Notes under the pieces: model-generated
What the model was told of the DNA's origin: nothing
The model's input: only the letters and a program-made list of their open reading frames with translations
Database searches by the model: none
Source of the DNA: Lentisphaerota bacterium
GTDB taxonomy: Bacteria; Verrucomicrobiota; Kiritimatiellia; UBA8416; JAIOPI01
Direction of reading: 5' to 3'
Assembly (NCBI GenBank): GCA_021413965.1
Contig: JAIOPI010000014.1
Span: 186,001 to 250,000, forward strand
Length of the DNA: 64,000 bases
Position numbers and translations under genes: made by a program
Shown: one piece after another, positions 45,985 through 54,818 of the stretch
Layout of the letters: each line of letters begins with the position of its first letter
Numbering within the stretch: the stretch's first letter is position 1

Positions 45985-46019
45985 TAGAAGAATATACCCG
46001 CCTTGCTTCGGGAGGTGGG

Positions 46020-47342
46020 ATGATTGGCGACGCGACATGGCGGAAGTACCGCGGCACCGGGAGGCGGGAGACGGATCCCGCCCTCGTGGCCGAGTACTAC
46101 GCCGACCGGCCGCTGATGTGGCGCAACATCGCGCTGGTGATGGTCGGGAACCTGGGCTACGGGGTGGCGTTCACGCTCATCGGCCCGCTCATGCTGCTGC
46201 GCATGAAGGCCTGCGGCATCCAGGAGGATTGGATCGGCGCCGTGATGGCAGGCAATTCCTGGCTGCTCAGTGTGCTCGTCATGTTCTTCTCCTGGCAGAG
46301 CGACCGGCTGGTCAGTCGCTTTGGCCGTCGCACGCCCTACCTGCTGATCTCCGCGCCGGTCATCATCCTGACCGCGGCGCTGTTTCCGCTGGTGAACAAC
46401 CGGACCCTGCTGCTGGCGCTATGGATCCTGCAACTGCTGGCCACGGACATGAAGGCGTCCACCTACACGCTGATTCTGATCGACTCCGTGCCGCGCAAGG
46501 AGCTGGCGCGGCTCTCCGCCTTGAGCGCGCTCGTGCCCAGTCTCTGCAATTTCTTCGTCCTGCACTACGGCATGCGGCTGACGCACATCAGCGAAGCCCT
46601 GCCTTACGCACTGGGTGCCGGGGTGATGCTGATCGCCACGCTCTGCGCCGGCCTGGGCGTGGTGGAGGCGCCGGTCTACAGCCCGACACGCGAGCGCTTC
46701 AAGCCCTGGTCCACCCTGGCGGTGGCCTGGCAGGACAAGCGTGCCATCTGGTTGATGCTCGGGGTGGGGACGATCGGGGGGCTGCTGAATGTCTACGGCG
46801 CCTGGGTCTGGCTGTTCGCCAAGGTGGAACTGGGGCTGGAGAGAACGGCCATTGCCGAAGCCCTGTCGTGGAGCAGCCTGATCAGCGTGGCCATTTCCTA
46901 CCCGGCGGGGTGGGTGGTGGACCGGTACGGCGGGCGGCGTGTCGTGGTGGCGTTCTGGCTCATGCTGGTGGTCATGTACGCCGGACTGCAGCACGTGCAC
47001 GACACGAGCGGGCTGCTGCTCATGGCGGTGTTGCAGTGTTGCACCGCCCCGCTCTATGCGGCGGCGGATATCATGGTCTACAAATCCTCGCCGCGCGAGC
47101 ACGTCGGTTCAGTCACCTCGACCAACTCCTTCTTGCGGAACCTGATTGCAGGCTGCGTGATGTTCGCGTCCGGTTTGCTCATCCGGCACCTGGGCTACAT
47201 GGCGGCCTTCACCATGGGGCTGGGCGTCAGCACGCTGGGGCTGGTCCTGTTCTTTGTGCACCGCCAGGTCACCCGGCGTGATGCGGATGGCGAGCTGTCC
47301 GAGCTGCCCCTGCCGGTGCCGCTCAACGGCCGTGGCCTGTGA
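46020..47342 (+). CDS. MFS transporter, probable sugar importer
   Basis: 440 residues from the ATG at 46020 behind GGAGGTGG. About twelve hydrophobic helices are visible, the first at residues 36-58 (NIALVMVGNLGYGVAFTLIG). The loop 2/3 signature reads WQSDRLVSRFGRRTPYLL (about 93-110), and the loop 8/9 counterpart is YPAGWVVDRYGGRRVVVAFW. Length is normal for the superfamily. It heads a plus-strand operon under an inverted-repeat operator and its stop overlaps the next gene by one base (TGATG). The downstream GH20-like enzyme suggests import of hexosamine-containing oligosaccharides, by context only. Confidence 0.88.
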   Translation: MIGDATWRKYRGTGRRETDPALVAEYYADRPLMWRNIALVMVGNLGYGVAFTLIGPLMLLRMKACGIQEDWIGAVMAGNSWLLSVLVMFFSWQSDRLVSRFGRRTPYLLISAPVIILTAALFPLVNNRTLLLALWILQLLATDMKASTYTLILIDSVPRKELARLSALSALVPSLCNFFVLHYGMRLTHISEALPYALGAGVMLIATLCAGLGVVEAPVYSPTRERFKPWSTLAVAWQDKRAIWLMLGVGTIGGLLNVYGAWVWLFAKVELGLERTAIAEALSWSSLISVAISYPAGWVVDRYGGRRVVVAFWLMLVVMYAGLQHVHDTSGLLLMAVLQCCTAPLYAAADIMVYKSSPREHVGSVTSTNSFLRNLIAGCVMFASGLLIRHLGYMAAFTMGLGVSTLGLVLFFVHRQVTRRDADGELSELPLPVPLNGRGL

Positions 47343-49447
47343 TGAACGGAGCGCGGATGTCAGGTGGAGACATGAGCCGACGGGACGCCAGAAGCAAGAC
47401 GGGAATTGGCCGGAGGGCCAGCCGGTACCTGGCCATGGCGGCGCGGGAAGCCGGGGCCTGGTACGACGCTGCGGGACACTGGCGGCTCGCCAGCACGCCG
47501 CCGGCCTATCGCGAACGGCTGTGGCTGAGTTTCGCGCTGTTCGCCCAAGGCGACGCGCGGCTGGCCAATGCGGTGTGCCGCCCGCTCGACACGCCGCGCT
47601 TCGGCCGCCGGCGGTTCAACATCTTCGACACCAACATTGCGGCCCTGCTGCTGGTGGAACACGCCTCGCGCATGGCGCCGGACGTGCGCGGGGCGCTCAC
47701 GCAGCTGGTGCGGGACGGATTCTCGTTCCGGCCCGGCAACCGCCAGCCCGACTACCAGTTTCACGGGTTCAACGACAACATGCCCGCCAAGGCGACGATG
47801 GGCCTGATCCTGGGCGGCGAGCGTTTGCGCCAGCGCGAAGCCGTCGCCTACGGCCTTTGGAACCTGCGCCAACTGGCCGCCCAGCTGGCGCGGCGCGGCA
47901 TCAACAGCGAGTTCAACTCGCCCACCTACACGCCGCTGACGCTGCACGCCATGGCCGCCATCGCCGAGCACGCGCGGAGCGCGGAAGCGCGCCACCTGGC
48001 CCTCGCCATCGAGGAGCGGCTCTGGCTGGACATCGCCAGCCGCTTTCACCCGCAGCTGGGCAGCGTCGTGGGCCCGTATTCGCGCGCCTACACCGTGGAC
48101 GCCCTCGGGCACATCAGTATTCTCTCGAGCCTGCTCTGGTTCGTGCTGGGACCGCGCATCCCCGCCACTCCCCTGGCGTTGTTTGAGCGCCCCGCGGGAC
48201 TCGTCGTGCACCACCAGGGGGACTACCCCTTCAACATCGCGCAGATGTGCTGGCTGGCGGCGGGTCACTACCACGTGCCGCCGGCCGCCCGCCGCTTGTT
48301 CACCCGCCGGCGCCTGCCGGCGCGCAGCGTCGCCACTTACGAGTCCGGCGACGGCGGCCTGGATTTTCCGTCGCGACCGGGCCGCGCGGAAACCGGCCTC
48401 TTCCCTGATTACGGACTCGGCACCTGCCAGGGCGGATTTCTCAGCGGCGAGGTCACCCTGCACTACCACGTGCTCTACCGTCACCGCGCGCCGGTGCGGT
48501 CCGTTCTCGACATCGGCGCGGTCTACCACAAGCTGGTGGTGGATGACAGCGCGCCCGGAATCGTCGTGCAGGTGCCGGCGCCGACATCCGCTTCGCGGCG
48601 TGCGCCCAACCGCGGTGCCGTCCAGCAGGGCGAAGCCGACATCCAGCCGTCCCACGCCCACACGCTGGCCGTGCAGGATGGGCCGACGGCGCTCGTGCTC
48701 GACAATCCGCATCTCGCGCTGGGCGGAGCGCCGGATACCGGCAAGGGCGCGCGCCCCATCCGGCGTCTGAGCGACCTCGTGACGTTTTCCCTGCACGGCG
48801 GGGCGTGCGAGGAATTGCTGGTGGGGGGGCGTGCGCGGCGCGCGTGGTCGGGCGCGGTCGCGGACGGCGACTGGATCGCCTGCCGCCGCGGCCGGTTGCT
48901 GATCGCGATTCGCCCGCTGGCCTATACGCGGTTGCCCGGCAAGCCACGGGTCACGCTCGAGCGCGTCAATCACTATGAGGTCGTGCGCCTGGCGCTCTAT
49001 GACGGGCCTGCGCGGCGTTTCACGCGCGGCGAGCTGCGGCACGTCTTCGGCGGGTTCGTCGCCGAGCATGCGAGCGTCGACGAGTTTCCGTCGCTGGCGG
49101 CCTTTGCCCGCGTCTGCGCGCGGGCGCGGCTGTCCGATTACTTCTGGAGCACGCGGCGGGTGCGCTACGCGCGTCCGGCCTGCCGCTGGCGGGCTGCGCT
49201 GGATCTGGAGGTGTCGTGGAGCCCCGGGACCACGACTCCCCGCTATGCGATGGTGAACGGCGCGCCTGTCGAGTGGCCCGCGGCGTCGCTGGGCGGCGTG
49301 CCTGCAAGCCGCCTGCCGCTCCTGTCGCAACCGCCTGCGCCGGGTGCGCCCTTCTTTCCGTGGAAGGATTTTCGCGTGGCGTGGGGGGATTGGCCGTACG
49401 CCATCCACGCGCGGGAGGCCCCGCCCTCGAAGGAGATCGAACCGTGA
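47342..49447 (+). CDS. Unrecognised cytoplasmic protein, lyase-like architecture
   Basis: 701 residues from the ATG at 47342; a GTG three bases earlier is also possible. There is no signal peptide. Residues 30-260 are helical and rich in paired aromatic residues (GFNDNMPAKATMGLILGGER, NSEFNSPTYTPLTLHAMAAI), resembling an alpha/alpha toroid. Residues 330-600 appear beta-rich (GGFLSGEVTLHYHVLYRH, SDLVTFSLHGGACEELLVGG). The order toroid then sandwich is that of heparinase II/III-type and related polysaccharide lyases or hydrolases, but I see no diagnostic catalytic motif, so no name is given. It sits between a transporter and a GH20-like enzyme, coupled to the latter by GTGA, and probably processes the imported saccharide. 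Confidence 0.72.
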   Translation: MNGARMSGGDMSRRDARSKTGIGRRASRYLAMAAREAGAWYDAAGHWRLASTPPAYRERLWLSFALFAQGDARLANAVCRPLDTPRFGRRRFNIFDTNIAALLLVEHASRMAPDVRGALTQLVRDGFSFRPGNRQPDYQFHGFNDNMPAKATMGLILGGERLRQREAVAYGLWNLRQLAAQLARRGINSEFNSPTYTPLTLHAMAAIAEHARSAEARHLALAIEERLWLDIASRFHPQLGSVVGPYSRAYTVDALGHISILSSLLWFVLGPRIPATPLALFERPAGLVVHHQGDYPFNIAQMCWLAAGHYHVPPAARRLFTRRRLPARSVATYESGDGGLDFPSRPGRAETGLFPDYGLGTCQGGFLSGEVTLHYHVLYRHRAPVRSVLDIGAVYHKLVVDDSAPGIVVQVPAPTSASRRAPNRGAVQQGEADIQPSHAHTLAVQDGPTALVLDNPHLALGGAPDTGKGARPIRRLSDLVTFSLHGGACEELLVGGRARRAWSGAVADGDWIACRRGRLLIAIRPLAYTRLPGKPRVTLERVNHYEVVRLALYDGPARRFTRGELRHVFGGFVAEHASVDEFPSLAAFARVCARARLSDYFWSTRRVRYARPACRWRAALDLEVSWSPGTTTPRYAMVNGAPVEWPAASLGGVPASRLPLLSQPPAPGAPFFPWKDFRVAWGDWPYAIHAREAPPSKEIEP

Positions 49448-51375
49448 CGGGTCTGCGCATTCTGCATCTGGACATTGCCCGGGGCAGCTACCTGCGGCCG
49501 GCGGTGTTTGCTCGCGCCATGCACCTCGCGGCGCAGGCCGGATTCACGCACGTGGCGCCGTACCTGGAGCACATGCTGCGCCTGCCGGCGATGGAGGCCG
49601 CCTGCCCGCCCTGCGCCTACACGCCTGCGCAATGGCGCGCCTTCGAGCGCGAGGCCGTGCGGGCCGGCGTGGAACTGATCCCGCATTTCAACGTCATCGG
49701 GCACTCCGCCCGCATCTGCGCGGCCTACCCCGAGCTGGCCGGTGCGCCGGGGGAGCGCGAGTTGGACGCCGCCACGCCCGTCGTCCGGCGCTGGACCGCA
49801 CGCGGCCTGACGGAAGCCTGCGCCTGCAGCAGGGGCCGCTACCTGCTCGTGGGGGGCGATGAGTGGCAGGCGCCTCGTCACCGGCTGGCCGATCCGGCGT
49901 ACGAGCCCGCCCGGGCCTGGGCGGATCAGCTCAACGCGGCGTGCCGTGTGCTCAAGCGCCATGGGCGTGTGCCGATCGTCTGGCATGACATGCTGCTGCA
50001 CTATCCCGCCGCGCTGGAGCGGCTGTCGCGCGAGGCCGTGGTGGCTTACTGGTTCTACGACGAGGACGTGGATTACGCGGCGCTCCGCCTGTTCAAGGAG
50101 CGGGGGTTTCGCACGATCATGGCCACGGGGTCCGTGGATGGGCTGCTCAGCGGGCGGCGTGCACGGGCCATCGCGGCGGCCGTGCGCAACGCCGAACGGC
50201 ACGGGGCCGACGGCATCATGGTCACGTCCTGGGAGCGCAACCGCTGGGAGCGCCTGCGGGCCTGCATTCCGCTGGCGGGCCGCCTGCTGCGCGAGGGGCT
50301 TCAGCCCGATCCGGTGGTGGAGGCCGCCTCGGTGCTTGAGTGCCTTGAGAAGTTGCCGCCCGATAATGCCATGGCGCGGCGCGGGCAGCGGCATCTGCGC
50401 ACGTTGCTGCGCTCCGGCGCGCTGCGGCACGAGCCGCTGCTGGCCCGCCACCTGGACCGGCTCCTGCGCGGGGACCGCGCGGGGGAAAAGGATTCCTTCC
50501 GGCGCTACCACCTTCCCACCGGCCCGCAATGGGAGACGCTCGCCGCGCCTCACGCCTGCGTGCCCGTCACACCCATCCCCACGCCGGGACGCGTGGCGAC
50601 GGGACGTGGCTTCGGCTTGACGGTGACGCGGGACCCGCAGGCGGGGGCGGCGCTGCGATTCCGCAACGGCGCCGAAACCTTCGTGGTCTATCCCACATTT
50701 GGCGCGAGCCTGCAGGATTGGCGCCTGGGTGCGGTATCGCTCCTGGCGCACCCGATGCCCGCATTTCTCGCGTCGTCACCGCCACCGCCGGGCGGCTATC
50801 GCAGCTATACCCGCGCCGGCGGATTCCGTCCGATCTGGGCCCTTGGCTCGCACACCAACCCCTGCATGCTCTGGCAACATCCGTTTCGCTGGCGCGTGCT
50901 GAACGTCGGGCGCCACGCGGTCGCCGTGGCGCTCACCTGCCGGCTGCCGCACGTTGCCGTTCGTTATGTCATCACGATCCGCCGCGGAGTCCCGGGGTTT
51001 CGCTTTCGCGCGATCGGCGTCAACCGGTTGGCGCGCGTCCCCGTGGCCTGGAATTTCAATCTGCCCCTGCGGCCGAGTGCGCGTCATCCGGAGCGCACTC
51101 GGTTTGAATGGGAGGACGGCGGGCGTCCCCGCACCCGGTGCATCGCAGACGCCTTTGACTCCTTCTTCATCCTGCCGCCCGCGCGGCGGTTGCGCGTTCA
51201 CTTGGGAGCGGCGGCGGTCACCGTGACCACGACGGCTGAGGACATCACGGGCTTTCACACCGATTGGTCGACCAGCTTCGTCACCCCGGACGTGCATGGC
51301 CGTTATCGCATGGTGGGGGTGGGCGAGCGGATTGCGGCGGAATGGGAATTCAAGGCGGTGCGCTCCCCGTCCTGA
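49444..51375 (+). CDS. GH20-like beta-hexosaminidase-family protein, cytoplasmic
   Basis: 643 residues from the GTG at 49444, which overlaps the previous stop; upstream in-frame starts would run far into that gene. Residues 1-330 form a TIM-barrel beginning LRILHLDIARGSYLRP. RYLLVGGDEWQ with D139 and E140 is the D-E catalytic pair seen in GH20 (GGDE). VAYWFYDEDVDY and GIMVTSWERNRWERL follow as later barrel strands. Residues 380-643 are a beta-rich C-terminal region. GH20 enzymes normally carry an N-terminal domain and are often exported; both are missing here. Removal of terminal N-acetylhexosamine from imported oligosaccharides is the likely role. Confidence 0.75.
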   Translation: MTGLRILHLDIARGSYLRPAVFARAMHLAAQAGFTHVAPYLEHMLRLPAMEAACPPCAYTPAQWRAFEREAVRAGVELIPHFNVIGHSARICAAYPELAGAPGERELDAATPVVRRWTARGLTEACACSRGRYLLVGGDEWQAPRHRLADPAYEPARAWADQLNAACRVLKRHGRVPIVWHDMLLHYPAALERLSREAVVAYWFYDEDVDYAALRLFKERGFRTIMATGSVDGLLSGRRARAIAAAVRNAERHGADGIMVTSWERNRWERLRACIPLAGRLLREGLQPDPVVEAASVLECLEKLPPDNAMARRGQRHLRTLLRSGALRHEPLLARHLDRLLRGDRAGEKDSFRRYHLPTGPQWETLAAPHACVPVTPIPTPGRVATGRGFGLTVTRDPQAGAALRFRNGAETFVVYPTFGASLQDWRLGAVSLLAHPMPAFLASSPPPPGGYRSYTRAGGFRPIWALGSHTNPCMLWQHPFRWRVLNVGRHAVAVALTCRLPHVAVRYVITIRRGVPGFRFRAIGVNRLARVPVAWNFNLPLRPSARHPERTRFEWEDGGRPRTRCIADAFDSFFILPPARRLRVHLGAAAVTVTTTAEDITGFHTDWSTSFVTPDVHGRYRMVGVGERIAAEWEFKAVRSPS

Positions 51376-51426
51376 TTCAGCCGGCCGGATGGGCGTGTTC
51401 GTCAGTTGGGACCACGTGGCACGTAC

Positions 51427-52563
51427 ATGAACATGAGTGGGCTGCTGGAGTTTCGGGTGATGCCGTCGGGGAATGCCGCCGACCAGATCGCGCAGCACGT
51501 GCGCGAGCTGGTGGAGCGCGCGCAGTTGCAGCCGGAGGCGGCGTTGCCGCCCACCGCCGTCCTTGCCGCCCGATGGCACACCAGCGTGGCCTCCGTTCAG
51601 CACGCCATGACCCGACTGGTGGAGGAAGGCGTGGTGCGGCGTACCCCTCGCAGAGGAACGTTTGTCCGCAAACGCGAGGCGCGGCGCCAGCAGGTGGCGG
51701 TGTACTATCCGGAAGACGTGCTGGCGCCTTCCGGTTACGGCTACATCCCGGCGCTGCATGGCCATATCCGCGAGACGCTGGCGCGCGAAGGGATCGATGC
51801 GGAAGTCTGGATGGATCCGCGCCCGGCGTCAGGCCAGGATGAGGCCTGGCCCGCGCTCACGAAGGTTGCCACGGCGCGGCGCCTGCAGGGCATCATCCTG
51901 CCCTACACCGACTGGGGCCACATCGCCTGGGTAAGCAAGCTCGGCGTGCCGGCGGCCTTCTGCAGCAGTGCCCGGCTGCCGCAGGCGGTGGCGCACGACG
52001 CCAGCGCCTTCTTCACGTTCGCCGTGGATGCGCTGGCGCGGCAGGGCTGTCGCCGCGTCGGCCTGATCTGCCTGTCCGATCCCGGCGAGCCGATGCCCGA
52101 CGGCACGCGCTCGGAGTGGGGGCAGGCGATGGACACGTGCATCGCGAGCTGCGCGCGCCTCGGCCTGGGATGGCGCGCCGACTGGGTGCGCCACCCCGCG
52201 AGCGGGCAGTTCGCGCACCAGCCTCGGGCCGACGCGGTGGCGGCGCAGACGCGCTACGGCTACGAGGCGTTCCATGCCCTGTGGCGCCGGCGCGCACGCC
52301 CGGACGGACTGATCGTGGCAAACGACGTGGCGGCCACAGGCGTGATCGCGGCCATGCTGGAACGGGGGGTGCGAGGCGGGCGCGACCTGCGGGTGGTGCT
52401 GCATCGCAATCGCGGGGTGAGCCTGTTCTGCCCCATGCCGGCGACCTTCGTGGATTATGACACGGCCGCGTTGGCCGAGGCGCTGGTGGGGCAGTTGCAG
52501 CGGCAGTGGCGCGGCGAGCCGGTAAGCAAAGTGTACATCGCGCCGGAACGGCGGGAGGCGTGA
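51427..52563 (+). CDS. GntR-type regulator with LacI-like sensor domain, first of a tandem pair
   Basis: 378 residues from the ATG at 51427; an ATG at 51433 is the alternative and neither has a strong ribosome site. Residues 20-80 are a GntR winged helix (ADQIAQHVRELVERAQLQPE, TRLVEEGVVRRTPRRGTFVR). Residues 90-378 are a periplasmic-binding-protein-like sensor: VAVYYPEDVLAPSGYGYIPA, VDALARQGCRRVGLICL, RPDGLIVANDVAATGVIAA and a C-terminal FVDYDTAALAEALVGQLQRQ. The next gene is a close paralogue with the same segments. It lies 51 bases after the GH20-like gene and may regulate the transporter operon through the inverted repeat at 45951. Confidence 0.87.
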   Translation: MNMSGLLEFRVMPSGNAADQIAQHVRELVERAQLQPEAALPPTAVLAARWHTSVASVQHAMTRLVEEGVVRRTPRRGTFVRKREARRQQVAVYYPEDVLAPSGYGYIPALHGHIRETLAREGIDAEVWMDPRPASGQDEAWPALTKVATARRLQGIILPYTDWGHIAWVSKLGVPAAFCSSARLPQAVAHDASAFFTFAVDALARQGCRRVGLICLSDPGEPMPDGTRSEWGQAMDTCIASCARLGLGWRADWVRHPASGQFAHQPRADAVAAQTRYGYEAFHALWRRRARPDGLIVANDVAATGVIAAMLERGVRGGRDLRVVLHRNRGVSLFCPMPATFVDYDTAALAEALVGQLQRQWRGEPVSKVYIAPERREA

Positions 52564-52597
52564 GCGGGCGCGCGCGTGGCCGCACAGTTGGGACATC

Positions 52598-53698
52598 ATG
52601 AGCGAAACGCTTCACACCTTCACGGCCAGGCGCGAAGTCAGCCTGCACCGGCAGATCGCGGCCCACGTGCGCGGCCTGATGGATGGCGGCCAGTTGCGCG
52701 AAGGCGACCAGCTGCCGAGCACGCAGGCGCTCGCATCCGAGTGGGGCGCGAACACCGGGGCGGTGCAGCAGGCCATGGCGCTGCTGGTCAAGGAGGGCCG
52801 GCTCTGGCGGGCGCCACGCAAGGGCACATTTGTCCGCCGGCGCGTTGCCCGGCACATGCGGGTGGTCGTGTACTACCCGGAGGACGCCTTGTCCCGTCCG
52901 TCGTTCGGCTTCCAGACCGCGCTGTACCAGCGCATCAAGGACGCGCTGCTCGGCCAGGAACTCGTGCCCGAGGCGTGGGTCGATTCGCGGCCGATGGCCG
53001 GGCAGGCCGTGGCGTGGGGCCGGCTGGCGCAGGCCGCCGATGCGGGTCACGTGCAGGCGGTCATCCTGCCGTTCACCGACGCGGTGCATCTCGCCTGGCT
53101 GCGCAAGCTCCCGTTGCCCCTGGCGGCCTTCACCAACGTGACCATTCCCGGAGCCGTCACCTTCGACGAGGGCGCGTTCTACACGCTAGCGCTCGAATCC
53201 CTGGCGCGGCGCGCATGCCACACGGTCGGCATCGTGGGTCCCGTGCCGCCGTCGGCGCCGGTGCAGGCGCGGTGCAGGCGGGAAGCCGCGCGGCTGGGCC
53301 TGCGGTGGCGCGAGGCGTGGCTGCGCTACCCGGCGCCGGCCACGCCCCCCCCGCGGCGCACGAAGGATGTGGTGGCGGTCCACCAGCGGCACGGCTACGA
53401 CGCGTTCCGGGCGATCTGGAAGCAGCGCGAACATCCGCAGGGCCTGGTGGTGACGAACGACGTGGTGGCCATGGGGGTGATGGTGGCGATGCTGGAACTG
53501 GGCGTGCGCGCGGGGCGCGACATCCAGGTGGTGTCGCACCGCAACCGCGACGTGAAGATCTTCTGCCCCATGCCGGTGACCTTTGTGGATTACGACACGG
53601 CCGCCCTGGCGGAGGCGCTGGTGGGGCAGGTCCAGCGCCAGTGGCGGGGCGAGCCGGCTCAGCCCGTGTGCATTGCGCCGTCCCTGCAGGAGGAATGA
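52598..53698 (+). CDS. GntR-type regulator with LacI-like sensor domain, second of a tandem pair
   Basis: 366 residues from the ATG at 52598, 34 bases after its paralogue. The winged helix spans residues 12-78 (LHRQIAAHVRGLMDGGQLRE, ALLVKEGRLWRAPRKGTFVR). The sensor domain repeats the segments of the first copy: VVVYYPEDALSRPSFGFQTA, ESLARRACHTVGIVGP, PQGLVVTNDVVAMGVMVAML and FVDYDTAALAEALVGQVQRQ. The copies are clearly homologous but differ through the DNA-contact helix, so they probably read different sites or effectors. Duplication of a whole regulator side by side suggests split control of the two gene groups flanking them. Confidence 0.87.
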   Translation: MSETLHTFTARREVSLHRQIAAHVRGLMDGGQLREGDQLPSTQALASEWGANTGAVQQAMALLVKEGRLWRAPRKGTFVRRRVARHMRVVVYYPEDALSRPSFGFQTALYQRIKDALLGQELVPEAWVDSRPMAGQAVAWGRLAQAADAGHVQAVILPFTDAVHLAWLRKLPLPLAAFTNVTIPGAVTFDEGAFYTLALESLARRACHTVGIVGPVPPSAPVQARCRREAARLGLRWREAWLRYPAPATPPPRRTKDVVAVHQRHGYDAFRAIWKQREHPQGLVVTNDVVAMGVMVAMLELGVRAGRDIQVVSHRNRDVKIFCPMPVTFVDYDTAALAEALVGQVQRQWRGEPAQPVCIAPSLQEE

Positions 53699-53801
53699 GA
53701 GCCAGCCCGAAGGCCCGATGAGGCCTCAACCGATGTCGGTCAGGTGTTCAATGAAGGAATCGCATGCGGACCGCGGAAGCAGTAAGGGAGAGACGCCAAA
53801 G

Positions 53802-54806
53802 ATGACCCCTCGTCAACGCACGCTCCGGTTTGTTCGCGGCGACGCCGTGGACCGGCCGCCCTTTCATCCCATTGTGATGCGGTTGGCCGCCGCCCATGCC
53901 GGCGTGCCCTATCGCCGATTCTGCTTGGATTACAAGGCCAAGTGTGACGCCATGATCCTCTTCGCCGAGGATTATGGGGCCGACTGGGTGACCGTCATGT
54001 CCGATCCCTATGCCGAGGCGGGCGGCTACGGATTGCGCATGGAGTACCCGCCCGACGATCTGCCGCGGGCCGTGGCGGGGCACCTGGCGGACCTCGACGC
54101 CGTGGCGCGCCTGCAGCCCTTTGATCCGCGGCGACAGGATCGGTGCCAAAGCCGCGTCGCCGAGATCGGGGAGTTTCGCGCGCGCCTCGGGGAGCAAGGC
54201 TTCGTGGTCGGGTGGGTGGAGGGGGCGGTCGCCACGTACGGCAACCTGCGCACGCTGGGGCAGGCGTTTCTCGATGTCTACGATGCGCCGGAGCGCGTGC
54301 ATCGGGCGCTTGATGTGATCACGTCGGTCGCGCTGGACTTCATCACCACGCAGGTCGAGGCCGGGGCGGATTGTATCGGCATCGGAGATGCCGTTTGCTC
54401 GCAGATCGGACCGGATTTGTACCGGGAGTTCGCCTTCGAGCGGGAGCGCATCCTGGTGGCCCACATTCACGCCCTGGGCGCGCTGGCCAAGCTGCACATC
54501 TGCGGGAATACGGAGTCCATCCTGACCGACATGATCCGGACCGGCGCGGATATCATTGATGTGGACCATCGCGTTCCGTCCATGGCGCCGTGGCGCGCCC
54601 AGTTGGGCGCCGCGCAGGTGTTCAGCGGGAAGAGCGATCCCGTATCGGTGATTCGGGATGGCTCGCCCGACGACATTCGCGCGAGCGTGCGCGACTCGCT
54701 GGAGCAGGCGGCCGGGCGCTGCATCGTATCCGCGGGCTGCGAACTGACGCCGGACACACCCGAGATCAACCTGCGCGCCCTGGCGGGTGCGGCCGCGGCC
54801 GGTTAA
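53802..54806 (+). CDS. Uroporphyrinogen decarboxylase family protein, MtaA/CmuA-type
   Basis: 334 residues from the ATG at 53802 with GGGAGAG upstream; an ATG at 53751 is the alternative. The N-terminus (RQRTLRFVRGDAVDRPPFHP) is the standard URO-D superfamily opening. IGIGDAVCSQIGPDLYREF near 190-208 and LHICGNT with H232 and C234, then C313 in VSAGCEL, give the H-x-C...C metal site of cobamide-related methyltransferases. Heme biosynthesis is not expected. It is a distant homologue of the protein at 41.9 kb. It opens a group with an unknown protein, a Gfo/Idh/MocA oxidoreductase and a double MBL-fold protein, all within a few bases of each other. Confidence 0.84.
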   Translation: MTPRQRTLRFVRGDAVDRPPFHPIVMRLAAAHAGVPYRRFCLDYKAKCDAMILFAEDYGADWVTVMSDPYAEAGGYGLRMEYPPDDLPRAVAGHLADLDAVARLQPFDPRRQDRCQSRVAEIGEFRARLGEQGFVVGWVEGAVATYGNLRTLGQAFLDVYDAPERVHRALDVITSVALDFITTQVEAGADCIGIGDAVCSQIGPDLYREFAFERERILVAHIHALGALAKLHICGNTESILTDMIRTGADIIDVDHRVPSMAPWRAQLGAAQVFSGKSDPVSVIRDGSPDDIRASVRDSLEQAAGRCIVSAGCELTPDTPEINLRALAGAAAAG

Positions 54807-54818
54807 GGATGAACACCC

